Source: Methanococcoides methylutens (GTDB lineage Archaea; Halobacteriota; Methanosarcinia; Methanosarcinales; Methanosarcinaceae). Taken from it: 64,000 bases of DNA. Location of the stretch: contig NZ_JRHO01000005.1 in NCBI RefSeq assembly GCF_000765475.1, positions 62,001 through 126,000 on the forward strand. Reading direction: 5' to 3'. The notes beneath the pieces were generated by a model. The model was not told the DNA's origin. It saw only the letters and a list, made by a program, of their open reading frames with translations, and did no database searches. Position 1 is the stretch's first letter, and every line of letters begins with the position of its first letter. Below are positions 19,197 to 29,174 of the stretch, piece by piece. The position numbers and the translations under genes are program-made.

Positions 19197-19451
19197 ATGT
19201 CTGAAAAAACAGTGTTTGATCAATATAAGGAAATGGTCGAGAAGACCAAACAACTTCATTCGGAACTAGTGGTGTTGTCTTCAAAAGTAGGTGGTATGGT
19301 GGACACTATGGATTCAGGTCTACCTGGTTCAGTTTCACCTGCACAAGGGGTTACTTTGCGTGGTTCTGATATTAATGCTGTCAATGGTTTTGGGAACCAC
19401 TCCTCGAAGTCTGCTTCTTTGAAGGGACGTGAATCGGACATCAATGACTGA
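19197..19451 (+). CDS. Small hypothetical protein, 84 residues
   Basis: I do not recognise it. The first 35 residues are amphipathic and helix-forming (KTVFDQYKEMVEKTKQLHSEL), possibly a short coiled coil. The rest is Gly/Ser-rich and probably disordered. It has no cysteines, signal peptide or membrane segment. GGTGG precedes the ATG at 19197 with good spacing, and a TATA-like TTTATATACA lies at 19139-19148, so it looks expressed. It stands alone between RNase P RNA and a receiver-domain gene. Codon use resembles that of its neighbours. Confidence 0.55.
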   Translation: MSEKTVFDQYKEMVEKTKQLHSELVVLSSKVGGMVDTMDSGLPGSVSPAQGVTLRGSDINAVNGFGNHSSKSASLKGRESDIND

Positions 19452-19639
19452 ATTTATATTATCCTTTGATTGATTATCCTCTCATTATATTTTTAATAAT
19501 TTTTTTATTGTCCCTTCTGGTCAAGTTCTTTATTTTTCGAAGGAATAATTAAAAAAGACATAATATTTATGTACTGTTTAACATTAATGCTTTATTGTAA
19601 TGTCTATGTCATGTGAATTCATTGTTTATGAGGTTGATT

Positions 19640-20023
19640 ATGGTTTCTGTTGCATTGAACAAGAAAATAATGGTAGTTGATGATGATGCTGACACCATTT
19701 ATCTTGTCAGTTCTCTTCTTGAAACAGAAGGTTTCGAGGTGGTGGGAGCTGGCAGTGGTGCTAAATGTCTGGAAATGCTTGATATTGAAAAACCAGATGT
19801 TATATTGCTGGATCTTATGATGCCTGATATGGATGGATGGGAAACTTTTCATAAGATCAAAAAAGAACTGCCTGATGTTCCGGTCTCGATCCTCTCTGCA
19901 AAAGGGCAGAAGTTCGACCAGATGCTTGGACTTAATGTCTTGAATGCAAATGATTACATTACAAAGCCATTTAATAATACTGAATTTGTAGGACGTATCA
20001 AGTCCCTTGTTGGGGATGCTTGA
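19640..20023 (+). CDS. Single-domain response regulator (CheY-like receiver)
   Basis: A 127-residue receiver domain without an output domain. The acidic pocket (VVDDDADTI), the phospho-acceptor Asp in DVILLDLMMPDMDG, a Ser in VSILSAKG and the conserved Lys in DYITKPFN are all present. It would receive phosphate from a histidine kinase; none is nearby. I start at ATG 19640, about nine bases after GAGG, rather than at the upstream GTG 19613. Single-domain regulators are common in Methanosarcinales with orphan kinases, so the partner cannot be named. The gene appears monocistronic. Confidence 0.85.
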   Translation: MVSVALNKKIMVVDDDADTIYLVSSLLETEGFEVVGAGSGAKCLEMLDIEKPDVILLDLMMPDMDGWETFHKIKKELPDVPVSILSAKGQKFDQMLGLNVLNANDYITKPFNNTEFVGRIKSLVGDA

Positions 20024-20080
20024 TACGAAACTAATTCTTATATGTCTATTTTATGAAATCTAACTTTTGAACTTGCAAGT

Positions 20081-21103
20081 TCAATGCATTATCTTGCATA
20101 TGATGGCTTTCCCATCCTTTGCAAAAAGATGTACTGTGCCTGAATCCATTAGACCTTCCTCTATCTCATTTCGCATTTTCCAGTATTTTGCAGGATCAAT
20201 TCCTGCTCTTAATATTACTGTACCAACATCTTCTTTCCGGAGTTCCTTATTAATTAGTGCAGTGTCCAGCTCCATCACCTTAAGTACTTCATAATTGTTT
20301 TTTGCAATGGTGTTGTTTATTGGAGATTCGGAAGTAAGCAGAATCCTCTTTTGGTCAATGTTAAAAAGGCTTACTTGCGAACTTGAATCTGTCATGATCG
20401 CAGCTGCAAACTCTGGGAGCAATTCGGCTTTGACGACCGAAGGTTCCGGTTCACAAGCAAATGGTCCAATCTCTTCTGTTTTTACTACTTCTGCCTTTGG
20501 GTAATTCGAATCGATCCTTTTTTCGGAGGGTAGTGAAACTGCTGAACGGTCGCATGATTTTATATCTCCAAAGTAAAGGTTCAATCGATTTAACTGTCCG
20601 TTAAGTGACAGGTACTCTTTCTCACAATCGAAAGGGATCCTGTCAGGACTCATTTGTGGTGGTGCTTCGAATGCAAAATTATTCGTTTTTTCTGCATAGG
20701 CAGAAAGTACATTTGGAATTCCTGGTTCAAGGCTTGAAACGTGACGCTTATCTTCTGATGGTGGTCTTGCAGGATCTGAGAACAGGATATCTATCTTTGG
20801 GACTTGTTCGATCACTTCCTCTGAGAGTGCATCTCCGCAGATGAATTCTACGTTGTCCAATCCATAACGTTTGCAGTTCTTTTCTGCATATTCTATCTTT
20901 TGAGGATCTATCTCTATAGCGTAGACCTTTTCACATTCTTTTGCAAAGAATATGGTCTGCCCGCCAATCCCGCAACTTATATCTGCGATAGTTCGGCATT
21001 TGAGGCGTTTGGCACGGTAACTTGCAACTACTTCCGGTGTTGCAAAACGCAGGCCATCATTATCGGCTTTAATTCTGTTATCAAATTTTTTTTTTCGTGA
21101 CAC
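20081..21103 (-). CDS. Class I SAM-dependent methyltransferase with C-terminal THUMP-like extension
   Basis: A 340-residue predicted methyltransferase. The SAM-binding Rossmann motif is ADISCGIGGQTIFFA, followed by the acidic loop VYAIEIDPQKIEYA and FICGDALSEE. The catalytic region reads DILFSDPARPPS, a DPAR variant of the DPPY/NPPY motif of base N-methyltransferases. The C-terminal half has low similarity to THUMP-like RNA-binding modules seen in archaeal members. The substrate is unknown, probably RNA. It is convergent with the receiver gene, the two ends being only 57 bases apart. The ATG at 21103 begins a lysine-rich N-terminus (MSRKKKFDNRIK), typical of nucleic-acid-binding enzymes. Confidence 0.72.
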   Translation of the reverse strand: MSRKKKFDNRIKADNDGLRFATPEVVASYRAKRLKCRTIADISCGIGGQTIFFAKECEKVYAIEIDPQKIEYAEKNCKRYGLDNVEFICGDALSEEVIEQVPKIDILFSDPARPPSEDKRHVSSLEPGIPNVLSAYAEKTNNFAFEAPPQMSPDRIPFDCEKEYLSLNGQLNRLNLYFGDIKSCDRSAVSLPSEKRIDSNYPKAEVVKTEEIGPFACEPEPSVVKAELLPEFAAAIMTDSSSQVSLFNIDQKRILLTSESPINNTIAKNNYEVLKVMELDTALINKELRKEDVGTVILRAGIDPAKYWKMRNEIEEGLMDSGTVHLFAKDGKAIICKIMH

Positions 21104-21762
21104 TTATGATCAGTATGAAAGAAAGGTTCAATCGATTTAAATCCATCCAATGATTTGAGCTATATTCTCCGGTACATTTAATTATGTCCGGGTATGTTCA
21201 GGTAATATCCATTTAAATCTCTGGATATGTTTAATGATTATCTCTATTTTTCATCGGTTGTGTGAAAACCCTTGGTCGTATGCATTTTCGTCGGACCATT
21301 TAATGGGGGATTTGTGCAAAACCTTTATATATAGAATCTGACATTTAGGAACCCTAAGTTAGGATTAAGTATGTAATTTGGCCTCGCCACTTTACAAGAC
21401 TAAAGATCATAACGTAGGAATAAGCAAGTGTGAAAAGTCGGATTTAACAGGAAGTGTTCATGGGCCTCTTCACGGAATGCCCGCTCTTGTGTGCAAATGT
21501 GTGCAAGGGAGCACCGAATGGCTAGATCTTTTAGAGATGATTGAGTACGAACGTACGGAAGGGTTCATCCTATCCGTTATGACCAGTATGTTAGTTATCT
21601 TGCTTTCCGCGTAATGTGGGCAGTTGGTCTGCATAGCTCTGTTTCGGGCTATGGGGGGCATTGCATACATTCTGGAAATTACTCTTTTTTCACTGTCTTG
21701 GCCTACATCATGAAAAAACGAAACGTTGTTTCAAAAAGAATCGTAAAAGAAGGAGAATACAA
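21104..21762 (+). promoter_or_regulatory. Promoter and long leader of the ribosomal protein superoperon
   Basis: A clear TATA box (TTTATATA at 21324-21331) would start transcription near 21355, leaving about 400 nt before rpl3. The leader contains the palindrome CCTAAGTTAGG (near 21353), duplicated GTGTGCAA blocks around 21490-21512, and CATAGC/GCTATG (21632-21653). A reading frame from TTG 21378 to 21614 has no ribosome-binding site and no family resemblance, so I do not call it a gene. The leader could hold an autoregulatory r-protein site or a separate small RNA. From 21104 to 21323 I see only AT-rich spacer. Confidence 0.5.
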
Positions 21763-22776
21763 ATGGCAAAAGGACACAGACCAAGACGGGGTTCCCTTGC
21801 ATTCAGTCCACGCAAGCGAGCACAAAGTCACATTCCAAGGTTTAGATCATGGCCAGAGTCAAGCGCCGAACCTAAACTGCAGGGTTTTGCAGGTTACAAG
21901 GTTGGTATGACTCATGTTATCATGATCGATGACACAAAGAACAGTCTTACAGAAGGTACCGAAATATCCGTTCCTGTAACTGTCATTGAGACCCCAGCAA
22001 TACGGGTTGCAGCAATTCGTGCATACGGCGAGAACACTCATGGTGAGAAAGCTCTTGCAGAAGCATGGACAAATGTTCTGGACAGCGATCTTGACCGCAG
22101 GATCAAAGCTCCAAAGAACCATGACGTTAATGCAGCACTCGAAAAGATCGGGTCACTTGTCGAAAACGGCAAGGCAACAGATATCAGGGTCATTACATAC
22201 ACATTACCTTCAACACTTACTGGTGTTCCAAAGAAGGTACCTGATGTAATGGAAACTGGTGTAAGTGGATCTGATGTGGGTGCAAAGTTCGAGTTCGCAA
22301 AAACCATTCTGGGAACCATGGTGGATGTTTCAGATGTGTTTGACAATGGCGGAATCATCGATGTTGCAGCTATCACAACCGGTCACGGTACACAGGGTCC
22401 TGTAAAGAGATGGGGAATCAACCTCATGAAGAACAAACACTCCCGTCAGGGAAGTTTGAGACAGGTCGGTACCCTCGGTCCATGGACTCCTGCACACGTT
22501 AGCTGGAGAGTTCCGGCAATGGGTCAGATGGGTTACCATCAGAGAACTGAGTACAACAAGAGGATCTTAAAGATGTCTTCAGACGCTGAAGAGATCAATC
22601 CTGCAGGCGGATTTACCAACTATGGTGTTGTTCGTGGCAACTATATCTTGATCAAAGGCAGTGTTCCAGGTCCATCAAAGAGACTGATAAGACTCAGGGA
22701 ACCAACCAGATCAAAGGTATCCAGCATGGGAGAACCTCAGATCGTTCACATTAGTACACAGTCCATGCAGGGGTGA
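21763..22776 (+). CDS. rpl3: 50S ribosomal protein L3 (uL3)
   Basis: First gene of the superoperon and an early-assembly protein near the peptidyl transferase centre. The N-terminus [20 protein letters not shown] is the archaeal/eukaryotic L3 start. [16 protein letters not shown]-like sequence ([14 protein letters not shown]) forms the extension that reaches the active site. AAGGAG precedes ATG 21763 with good spacing, so the 34 codons further upstream in the same frame are not used. It has 337 residues, normal for archaea. rpl4 begins five bases after the stop, and the long leader upstream is probably regulatory. Confidence 0.96.
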   Translation: MAKGHRPRRGSLAFSPRKRAQSHIPRFRSWPESSAEPKLQGFAGYKVGMTHVIMIDDTKNSLTEGTEISVPVTVIETPAIRVAAIRAYGENTHGEKALAEAWTNVLDSDLDRRIKAPKNHDVNAALEKIGSLVENGKATDIRVITYTLPSTLTGVPKKVPDVMETGVSGSDVGAKFEFAKTILGTMVDVSDVFDNGGIIDVAAITTGHGTQGPVKRWGINLMKNKHSRQGSLRQVGTLGPWTPAHVSWRVPAMGQMGYHQRTEYNKRILKMSSDAEEINPAGGFTNYGVVRGNYILIKGSVPGPSKRLIRLREPTRSKVSSMGEPQIVHISTQSMQG

Positions 22777-22781
22777 AGTGA

Positions 22782-23543
22782 ATGACCACAGTAAATATTA
22801 TTGATTTATCAGGAAATGCTAAAGGCGAGATCGCATTGCCAGAAGTCTTTAATGAGATTTTCAGGCCGGATCTTATCAAGAAAGCAGTTCTTTCTGCACA
22901 GGCTAACAGGCTCCAGCCATATGGTCCTAAGAAGTATTCAGGTATGGAAACATCAGCACACTCCTGGGGATCAGGCAGAGGTGTTGCACAGGTTCCAAGG
23001 ATATCCAATGGAAGCCGTGTCGCAAGAATCCCACAGGCAGTGGGTGGAAGGCGTGCACATCCTCCAAAGCCGGAGACTGACCGTACAGAAAAGATCAACA
23101 AGAAAGAGAAGCGTCTGGCTATCAGATCCGCAATTGCAGCAACTATCGATGCTGACCTTGTAAAGGCACGCGGACACAGATTCGACGCAGAAGTTCCTCT
23201 TGTTGCAGAGAACGCCATTGAAGGTCTTTTAAAGACAAAGGACGTAATCAGCTTCCTTCAGGCAGCTGGTGTCTATGATGATGTTATCCGCGCAAAGGAA
23301 GGTAAACACATAAGGGCCGGTAAAGGTAAGCGCAGGGGCCGTAAGTACAAGACAAGGAAGAGCGTTTTGATTGTGACTGGAGAGGAAAGTCCTATCCTTA
23401 AAGCAGCTAACAATCTTTCAGGTGTCGATGTTGCTACAGTAGATTCCCTGAATGCAGAAATTCTGGCACCAGGTACCCATGCAGGCAGACTTACTATATG
23501 GACTGAATCTGCAATAACCAACATGGAGGGTATGTTCATATGA
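22782..23543 (+). CDS. rpl4: 50S ribosomal protein L4 (uL4, archaeal L4/L1e)
   Basis: Binds 23S rRNA and lines the exit tunnel with a long internal loop, visible as [20 protein letters not shown] and the following Arg/Gly-rich segment [20 protein letters not shown]-like sequence. It has 253 residues, the archaeal size. The C-terminal part includes [16 protein letters not shown], characteristic of the L1e branch. The ATG at 22782 is five bases after rpl3, and the stop overlaps the start of rpl23 (ATGA arrangement), indicating coupled translation. In some bacteria L4 represses its own operon; whether that applies here is unknown. Confidence 0.96.
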   Translation: MTTVNIIDLSGNAKGEIALPEVFNEIFRPDLIKKAVLSAQANRLQPYGPKKYSGMETSAHSWGSGRGVAQVPRISNGSRVARIPQAVGGRRAHPPKPETDRTEKINKKEKRLAIRSAIAATIDADLVKARGHRFDAEVPLVAENAIEGLLKTKDVISFLQAAGVYDDVIRAKEGKHIRAGKGKRRGRKYKTRKSVLIVTGEESPILKAANNLSGVDVATVDSLNAEILAPGTHAGRLTIWTESAITNMEGMFI

Positions 23544-23788
23544 GTGCTATTAGGTATCCATTCATTACTGAGAAAGCAATGACGCTTATGGATGATAATA
23601 AGCTTCAGTTTGTTGTCGACACTCGCTCTAACAAGAAGCAAGTGGCAGCTGACGTGGTCAAGATGTATGGCTTTTCTGTAAAGTCAGTACGTACTATGAC
23701 CACCATGAAAGGCTTAAAGAAAGCATTGGTCACATTCGAGGAACCGGATGCTGCACATGAGATCGCAACAAGGATCGGTTTGGTGTGA
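23540..23788 (+). CDS. rpl23: 50S ribosomal protein L23 (uL23)
   Basis: An 82-residue protein at the tunnel exit, a docking site for SRP. The compact archaeal form begins [21 protein letters not shown], followed by the RNA-binding loop segment [20 protein letters not shown]. The stop of rpl4 overlaps the start. Length and order (L3-L4-L23-L2) are those of other Euryarchaeota. There is nothing unusual in the sequence. Confidence 0.95.
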   Translation: MSAIRYPFITEKAMTLMDDNKLQFVVDTRSNKKQVAADVVKMYGFSVKSVRTMTTMKGLKKALVTFEEPDAAHEIATRIGLV

Positions 23789-23799
23789 GGTGAAGGTAC

Positions 23800-24513
23800 A
23801 TGGCTAAAAGACTTATATCACAAAACAGAGGTCGAGGAAGTCCAACATACAGGGCTCCATCACACAAGTACAAAGCCGCACTCAAACACCCACGTGTGGA
23901 TGAAGAGAGCGTTCTCAATGGTACAGTTATTGATATTACACATGATCCTGCAAGGTCAGCTCCTATTGTCAAAGTAGCCTTTGAGAATGGTGAGGAACAG
24001 TTGATCCTTGCTCCAGAAGGAATTGCTGTTGGTGAGAAGATCTCCTGTGGTGTTTCCGCAGAGGTCAAACCAGGTAACATCCTTCCTCTTGCAGAGATCC
24101 CCGAGGGTATTCCTGTATGCAACATTGAGTCAAAACCAAATGACGGTGGTCAGTTTGCACGATCTTCAGGTGTTTATGCAACACTTGTTTCCCGTGAAGC
24201 TACCAAGGTCGTTATCAGGATGCCATCCGGTGTTTTGAAATGGTTCAATCCAAAATGCAGGGCAACAGTCGGTATCGTTGCTGGTGGCGGAAGGGTTGAC
24301 CGGCCATTCCTTAAGGCAGGTAAGAAATACCACAAGATGAAAGCAAGGGCTGCAAAGTACCCACGCGTATCAGGAGTTGCCATGAACGTTATTGATCACC
24401 CGTTCGGTGGAGGTAACAGAAAGCACCCAGGAAGGCCAACTACTGTGAGCAGGAATGCACCACCTGGACGTAAGGTTGGTCAGATCGCAGCACGTAGGAC
24501 CGGAAAACGTTAA
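23800..24513 (+). CDS. rpl2: 50S ribosomal protein L2 (uL2)
   Basis: Required for subunit association and peptidyl transferase. The 237-residue archaeal form starts [20 protein letters not shown]. It has the conserved [21 protein letters not shown] and the catalysis-associated histidine region [20 protein letters not shown], in which the invariant His sits beside PFGGG. An AGGTGAAGG ribosome-binding region precedes ATG 23800. It is followed by rps19 after 17 bases in normal archaeal order. Confidence 0.96.
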   Translation: MAKRLISQNRGRGSPTYRAPSHKYKAALKHPRVDEESVLNGTVIDITHDPARSAPIVKVAFENGEEQLILAPEGIAVGEKISCGVSAEVKPGNILPLAEIPEGIPVCNIESKPNDGGQFARSSGVYATLVSREATKVVIRMPSGVLKWFNPKCRATVGIVAGGGRVDRPFLKAGKKYHKMKARAAKYPRVSGVAMNVIDHPFGGGNRKHPGRPTTVSRNAPPGRKVGQIAARRTGKR

Positions 24514-24530
24514 ACAAAGAGGTAATATAC

Positions 24531-24944
24531 ATGGCAAAGAAATCAACATCAAGATTACCAAAACGAAAGGGAGAGTTCACATTCCGTGGTCTTACGGTTG
24601 AGCAGCTCCAGCAATTGAGTTTTGATGAATTTGCAGAACTCCTGCCTGCTAAGGAACGCAGGTCTATACGCCGGGGTCTTTCTGATAATCAGAAGGATAT
24701 TCTGCAACAGTTCAAGGACGGTAAAGAAAGCGTACGAACTCACTACAGGAACATGATCATTTATCCAGAAATGATCGGTAAGACCATCGAGGTCTACAAT
24801 GGTAAGACGTTCGTAGCAACAGAGATAATGCCTGAAATGATCGGGCATAGATTCGGCGAGTTCGCTCCAACACGTAACAGGGTTTCACACGGAAGCGCTG
24901 GTGTCGGTGCAACACGTTCGAGTAAATTTGTACCATTGAAATAA
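24531..24944 (+). CDS. rps19: 30S ribosomal protein S19 (uS19)
   Basis: Head protein of the small subunit contacting the large-subunit A-site finger. It has 137 residues with the archaeal/eukaryotic N-terminal extension ([19 protein letters not shown]) before the core. The core motif is [20 protein letters not shown], then the family ending [21 protein letters not shown] precedes the ATG at 24531. Ten bases separate its stop from rpl22. Confidence 0.95.
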   Translation: MAKKSTSRLPKRKGEFTFRGLTVEQLQQLSFDEFAELLPAKERRSIRRGLSDNQKDILQQFKDGKESVRTHYRNMIIYPEMIGKTIEVYNGKTFVATEIMPEMIGHRFGEFAPTRNRVSHGSAGVGATRSSKFVPLK

Positions 24945-24954
24945 GGTGATGTGA

Positions 24955-25410
24955 ATGGCAAGAATCAACTATACAACAGATCTCGATCCAGAGACCAGTT
25001 CAAAGGCAATGGGTTCAGAGCTTCATATCTCACCTAAGAAATCACGTGAACTCTGCAAAGCAGTTAAAGGTATGAAAACAAAGGCAGCAAAACGCTATCT
25101 CGAAGATGTGGTCGTTTTAAAGCAGGCAGTTCCTTTCAGAAAACACAATGACAGCCTTGGTCACAGAAAGGGTCCAATGGCAGCAGGTCGTTATCCTGTA
25201 AAGGTTGCATCTGAAATGCTTAAGTTGCTCAAGAACGCAGAGAGCAATGCAGAATACAAGGGTCTGAATGCAGATCACATGTACATTGCACATGCAGCAG
25301 CAAAGCGTGGACGTGTGATTCATGGTATGAGACCAAGGGCTCGCGGAAGAGCAAGTCCGAAAAACACGGAAACTGTCAATATTGAGATGATCATAAGCGA
25401 GGTGCGCTAA
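24955..25410 (+). CDS. rpl22: 50S ribosomal protein L22 (uL22)
   Basis: Exit-tunnel protein with a long beta hairpin. The 151-residue archaeal form ([20 protein letters not shown] at the start) has the helix [18 protein letters not shown] and the typical [17 protein letters not shown] hairpin region near the C-terminus. Its TAA overlaps the A of the rps3 ATG (TAATG), so translation is coupled. Sequence and order are ordinary for a methanogen. Confidence 0.95.
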   Translation: MARINYTTDLDPETSSKAMGSELHISPKKSRELCKAVKGMKTKAAKRYLEDVVVLKQAVPFRKHNDSLGHRKGPMAAGRYPVKVASEMLKLLKNAESNAEYKGLNADHMYIAHAAAKRGRVIHGMRPRARGRASPKNTETVNIEMIISEVR

Positions 25411-26348
25411 TGGCTGTAGAGAAAAAGTTCGTCCAGGATGGGTACATAAAGGCATCCATGGATGAATATTTTGCAAAACAATTAAGCAGGGCTGGTTATG
25501 GCGGTATGGAACTCAACCGTACTCCAATGGGTACCCAGATAACAGTCTATGCTGAGAAACCAGGTATGGTTATCGGAAAGGCTGGTAAGGTTATCCGTAA
25601 ACTGACCCGTGATGTAGACAGGTTATATGACCTGGACAACCCTCAGATAGATGCACAGGAAGTCAAGAAGCCTGAACTGAATGCACAGATGATGGCATCA
25701 AGACTTGCTTCATCCATCGAAAGAGGATGGTATTTCAGGAAAGCCGGTCACAACACTATGCGTGCTATCATGAACGCTGGTGCGCTTGGCTGTGAGATCG
25801 TCATCTCCGGAAAACTGACCGGTGCAAGGTCAAGGGTGGAGAAGATAGTCAACGGTTATATCAAGCACGCAGGAAAACCTGCTGAAGATATTGTTGACGA
25901 CGGTTTCGCTGTTGCTGTTAAGAAACTTGGTACCCTCGGATGCAGGGTACGTATAATTCATCCTAATGCAGTCCTTCCTGACGCATACAGAATGAAGACC
26001 GCCGAGGAACTTGCAGCATCAGGTGTCGTTGCTCCTGCTGAAGAAGCAAAGAGTGCAGGCATTGAGGAGCTTGTAGAAACTGAAGGTGCAGTTGCAGAGG
26101 CTGAAGAAACCGTTGTTGAAGCAGCAACAGAAGTAGAAGCTGAATCTGTAGAAGCAGCAGTAGAAGAAACATCCGATGCAGAAGTTGTAGCAGAAGAAAC
26201 GATGGCTGAATCAGCAGACGATGAATCCGAAGCTACAATTGAGATCGTTGATGGGGAAGAGCGCCGTGAGGTCAACAATGTATGGCAGCACAAACATGAA
26301 GGTCACGACTATTGGCACCCAATGGCCCGTGTCCACAGGGAGGGCTAA
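25410..26348 (+). CDS. rps3: 30S ribosomal protein S3 (uS3) with long acidic C-terminal tail
   Basis: Lines the mRNA entry tunnel and carries the KH domain ([20 protein letters not shown]). The S3 core ends near residue 200 ([15 protein letters not shown]). About 85 residues of Glu/Ala/Val/Thr repeats follow (such as [20 protein letters not shown]), then a conserved-looking end with two HxH groups ([18 protein letters not shown]). The full 312 residues exceed the usual 210-240 of archaeal S3. The tail is in frame, uses normal codons and runs straight into rpl29, so it is real. A binding role for the acidic tail is conjecture. Confidence 0.95.
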   Translation: MAVEKKFVQDGYIKASMDEYFAKQLSRAGYGGMELNRTPMGTQITVYAEKPGMVIGKAGKVIRKLTRDVDRLYDLDNPQIDAQEVKKPELNAQMMASRLASSIERGWYFRKAGHNTMRAIMNAGALGCEIVISGKLTGARSRVEKIVNGYIKHAGKPAEDIVDDGFAVAVKKLGTLGCRVRIIHPNAVLPDAYRMKTAEELAASGVVAPAEEAKSAGIEELVETEGAVAEAEETVVEAATEVEAESVEAAVEETSDAEVVAEETMAESADDESEATIEIVDGEERREVNNVWQHKHEGHDYWHPMARVHREG

Positions 26349-26350
26349 TC

Positions 26351-26554
26351 ATGGCAATTCTTCGTACAAAAGAAATAAGGGATATGACTCCACACGAACG
26401 TGTGGACGAACTTGAGAAGATCCGAAGTGAGCTTATCCGTGAGCGCGCACTTGCATCAGCAGGTGGAGCTCCTGATAATCCAGGTAGGATTGGTGAGCTT
26501 AGAAGGACAGTTGCAAGGATCAAAACGATCCAGAACGAACTGAAGGAGATCTGA
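26351..26554 (+). CDS. rpl29: 50S ribosomal protein L29 (uL29)
   Basis: A 67-residue helical-hairpin protein at the tunnel exit. It shows the standard [19 protein letters not shown] start and the [20 protein letters not shown] second helix. ATG 26351 is two bases after the rps3 stop, with GGGAGGGC as the ribosome-binding site; frames starting further upstream lie inside rps3 and are not used. rnp1 begins one base after its TGA. Confidence 0.94.
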   Translation: MAILRTKEIRDMTPHERVDELEKIRSELIRERALASAGGAPDNPGRIGELRRTVARIKTIQNELKEI

Positions 26555-26555
26555 T

Positions 26556-26861
26556 TTGGGAGCATCGGCTTCTAATCTGATTTTCCACGAGCTTATCGGG
26601 CTTGTTACGGAAATAATCGAGTCAACAAATCCCACACTAAATAACATAAAAGGCAGAGTGGTTAACGAGACACGCAATATGCTTGTGATCGAGACGGAAG
26701 GCATGGAAGAGAAAATGGTTCCTAAAGAGGGAACTGTTTTTATATTTCATATACCATCCCACTCTGCTAATCAAAATCAACGTGTTATGATAAACGGGAA
26801 ATTATTGCTCTCACAACCCGAGAATAGAGTCAAGAATCTTAAGAAAATACGCATGAGGTAA
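26556..26861 (+). CDS. rnp1: RNase P protein component Rpp29 (Pop4)
   Basis: Protein subunit of archaeal RNase P that binds the specificity region of the RNA together with Rpp21. It has 101 residues: an N-terminal [14 protein letters not shown] segment, then the Sm-like beta barrel ([29 protein letters not shown] as the core), ending in basic KNLKKIRMR. The start is TTG 26556, seven bases after AAGGAG. Its place inside the r-protein operon, between L29 and S17, is conserved in Euryarchaeota. The RNA partner is encoded at 18615-18978. Confidence 0.92.
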   Translation: MGASASNLIFHELIGLVTEIIESTNPTLNNIKGRVVNETRNMLVIETEGMEEKMVPKEGTVFIFHIPSHSANQNQRVMINGKLLLSQPENRVKNLKKIRMR

Positions 26862-26866
26862 TAATC

Positions 26867-27196
26867 ATGGCAAAAGATATTGGATTGGATGTACCTGAGC
26901 CGTCCAAGGAATGTGATGACGTTAATTGTCCATTCCACGGCAATCTCTCCGTAAGGGGACAGATCCTCGTCGGTACTGTTGTAAGCGACAAGATGGACAG
27001 GACAGTGGTCATTCAACAAAGGCGTGAAAAGCTGATAAACAAATACCAGAGATATGAGAAGAGGCAATCAAAGATCCACGCTCACAATCCACCATGCATC
27101 GATGCAAAGGTCGGAGATGTTGTGACAATTGTGGAATGTCGCCCTCTCAGCAAAACCAAATCATATGTAGTCGTTAAGTCGGAGGTGCAGGCGTGA
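26867..27196 (+). CDS. rps17: 30S ribosomal protein S17 (uS17)
   Basis: A 109-residue small-subunit protein of the OB fold. The archaeal N-terminal extension contains [10 protein letters not shown], a possible metal-binding pair. The core begins [20 protein letters not shown] and includes the [20 protein letters not shown] segment. Its TGA overlaps the GTG start of rpl14. The order after rnp1 is the usual euryarchaeal one. Confidence 0.94.
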   Translation: MAKDIGLDVPEPSKECDDVNCPFHGNLSVRGQILVGTVVSDKMDRTVVIQQRREKLINKYQRYEKRQSKIHAHNPPCIDAKVGDVVTIVECRPLSKTKSYVVVKSEVQA

Positions 27197-27591
27197 GGGG
27201 AATTCGTTCAACGATCCCACGTGCACTGAATGCCGGCGCCAAGATCGAATGTGTTGATAACACTGGTGCACGTACTGTAGAGATCATTTCAGTCAAGAAG
27301 TACCGAGGTGTAAAGAACAGGATGCCAAAGGCAGGTATTGGTGACATGTGCGTCGTATCTGTAAAGAAGGGTACTCCTGAGATGCGCAAGCAGATCCTTT
27401 ATGCAGTCGTTGTACGCCAGAAAAAGGAATTCCGCCGTCCAGATGGCCTTAGAGTAGGCTTTGAGGACAATGCGGTAGTGATCACAGATGACAAGGGTAT
27501 CCCAAAGGGAACCGACATCAAAGGTCCTGTTGCAAGAGAAGCAGCAGAAAGATTCCCAAAGATCGGCACAACAGCATCCATGATCGTATGA
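27193..27591 (+). CDS. rpl14: 50S ribosomal protein L14 (uL14)
   Basis: A 132-residue interface protein next to L19 and L3. It has the conserved [20 protein letters not shown] and the [20 protein letters not shown] block, ending with the family's [12 protein letters not shown]. The start is GTG 27193, five bases after GGAGGTG and overlapping the rps17 stop. No insertions or changes stand out. Confidence 0.95.
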   Translation: MRGIRSTIPRALNAGAKIECVDNTGARTVEIISVKKYRGVKNRMPKAGIGDMCVVSVKKGTPEMRKQILYAVVVRQKKEFRRPDGLRVGFEDNAVVITDDKGIPKGTDIKGPVAREAAERFPKIGTTASMIV

Positions 27592-27602
27592 GGTGTTAAA
27601 TT

Positions 27603-27956
27603 ATGGTATCAAATCAGCCAAGAAAACAGAGGAAAGCACGTTACAATGCACCCCTCCACATCAGGCAGAAATATATGGCTGCACCTCTTTCAAAGGAGCT
27701 TCGCGGCAAGTATGGTCGCAGTGCAAGCGTTATTATCGGTGACACTGTTGTGGTAATGCGTGGTGACCATGCAGGAACTAAAGGAAAGGTCGAAGCATTA
27801 TCCTTGAAGAGCGGAACCATCGTAGTCGAAGGTGTTTCTGTTAGCAAGGTAGATGGAACTGAGGTTCCAAGACCGATCTATCCTTCAAATGTGATGATAA
27901 CATCACTGGAATTGAACGATAAACGCAGAGAATCAATATTATCTAGAGGTAGGTGA
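27603..27956 (+). CDS. rpl24: 50S ribosomal protein L24 (uL24)
   Basis: Early-assembly protein near the tunnel exit. In its 117 residues, the basic N-terminus ([20 protein letters not shown]) is followed by the KOW motif [20 protein letters not shown] and an ending [17 protein letters not shown] 27603 follows a GAGGTG site. Its TGA lies six bases before the start of rps4e. Confidence 0.95.
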   Translation: MVSNQPRKQRKARYNAPLHIRQKYMAAPLSKELRGKYGRSASVIIGDTVVVMRGDHAGTKGKVEALSLKSGTIVVEGVSVSKVDGTEVPRPIYPSNVMITSLELNDKRRESILSRGR

Positions 27957-27961
27957 TTCTA

Positions 27962-28672
27962 GTGGGCAATCATCAAAAGAGATTATCTGTCCCAAATAGC
28001 TGGCAGATCTCAAAGAAATCCAACAAATGGATAACATCCACAAGACCAGGTCCTCATAACAGATTACAGAGTATTCCTCTTGCTGTTGTGCTTAGGGACA
28101 TGCTTGGTGTCGTTGACAACCGGGCAGAAGCAAAAAGAGTACTTTCAGAAGGCAAGATCCTTGTTGACGGAGTCGCAAGAAAAGATCTGAGGTTCCCTGT
28201 AGGGTTGATGGATGTAATTAGCATCCCATTGAACAATACAGAATACCGCATATTGCTTGATGGCAAGGGAAGGCTTGTTCTGAACAAGCTCGAGAATATG
28301 GGCGCAAACAAATTGTGCCGCATTGAAAACAAGACAGTAATCAAGGGTGGAATCGTGCAGATGAACCTGAACGATGGTACAAACCTTAATGGTTCCAATG
28401 ATTACAATACAAAGGATTCAATCATACTTTCCCTTCCTGGCAAGGAGATCGTAAAACACATCAAGTACGAAGTGGGTAATCTTGCAATGATCGTTGGTGG
28501 AAGTCACTCTGGTGAGATCGGCACCATCAAAGAGATCAACAAGGTAAAGAGTTCTAAGTACAACACAGTGACCATCTCCGGTGAATCCGAGTTCGAGACT
28601 ATCGAGAACTATGTTTTCGTAGTAGGTGAGAAGGAGTCAGAGATCAGCTTAGGTGGTGAGTCAATTGAGTAA
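27962..28672 (+). CDS. rps4e: 30S ribosomal protein S4e (eS4)
   Basis: An archaeal/eukaryotic-specific small-subunit protein, 236 residues. It starts [13 protein letters not shown] like its relatives, then has an S4-like RNA-binding domain ([20 protein letters not shown]), the central S4e domain and a KOW segment ([19 protein letters not shown]). I use GTG 27962, which matches the family start and has AGAGGTAGG upstream, not the in-frame GTG nine bases earlier. The end overlaps the TTG start of rpl5. Confidence 0.93.
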   Translation: MGNHQKRLSVPNSWQISKKSNKWITSTRPGPHNRLQSIPLAVVLRDMLGVVDNRAEAKRVLSEGKILVDGVARKDLRFPVGLMDVISIPLNNTEYRILLDGKGRLVLNKLENMGANKLCRIENKTVIKGGIVQMNLNDGTNLNGSNDYNTKDSIILSLPGKEIVKHIKYEVGNLAMIVGGSHSGEIGTIKEINKVKSSKYNTVTISGESEFETIENYVFVVGEKESEISLGGESIE

Positions 28673-29174
28673 CTCAATGAGAGATCCTAAGGTCGATAAA
28701 GTGGTCGTTCACATGGGTGTTGGAGAAAGTGGCCAGCACCTTGTCGATGCAGAAGGTATCCTTGAAGCTGTTACCGGTCAGACCGTTATAAGAAGCTATG
28801 CAAAGAGAACTTTGCCTGCTTTCAGTATCAAAAAGAACGAGCCTATCGGATGCAAGGTAACTCTCCGTGGAGATGCTGCAGAAGATTTCCTTACAACATC
28901 TCTGGAAATTGTCGAGAAAACGCTCCGTGCATCACAGTTCGATGACTATGGTAATGTTTCCTTTGGTGTTGAAGAACACACCGATTATCCTGGCATGAAG
29001 TACGATCCTAATATAGGTATCTTTGGAATGGATATCAATGTGGTCGTAAACCGTCCTGGTTACAGGGTAAACAAAAGAAGGGTCATGAAGCGAAAGATAC
29101 CAACTTCCCACAAAATCTCAAAAGAGGATACGATATCTTTCTTTAAAGAAACTTATGGTGTGGAGGTAGAATAA
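28665..29174 (+). CDS. rpl5: 50S ribosomal protein L5 (uL5)
   Basis: Central protuberance protein binding 5S rRNA and contacting P-site tRNA. The conserved parts are [17 protein letters not shown], the P-site loop [16 protein letters not shown] and the [18 protein letters not shown] block. I choose TTG 28665 ([11 protein letters not shown]), four bases after GGTGGTGAG and inside the rps4e end; ATG 28677 is the alternative. The TAA overlaps the rps14 ATG (TAATG). Confidence 0.92.
   Translation: MSNSMRDPKVDKVVVHMGVGESGQHLVDAEGILEAVTGQTVIRSYAKRTLPAFSIKKNEPIGCKVTLRGDAAEDFLTTSLEIVEKTLRASQFDDYGNVSFGVEEHTDYPGMKYDPNIGIFGMDINVVVNRPGYRVNKRRVMKRKIPTSHKISKEDTISFFKETYGVEVE

Noticed and set aside
21440-21560. 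SRP (7S) RNA in the rpl3 leader
   Set aside because: A short GGGAGCA resemblance is present, but the helix 8 motifs and overall pairing of archaeal SRP RNA are missing.
21378-21614. 78-residue frame in the rpl3 leader
   Set aside because: It starts with TTG, has no ribosome-binding site, shows no family resemblance and overlaps a probable structured leader.
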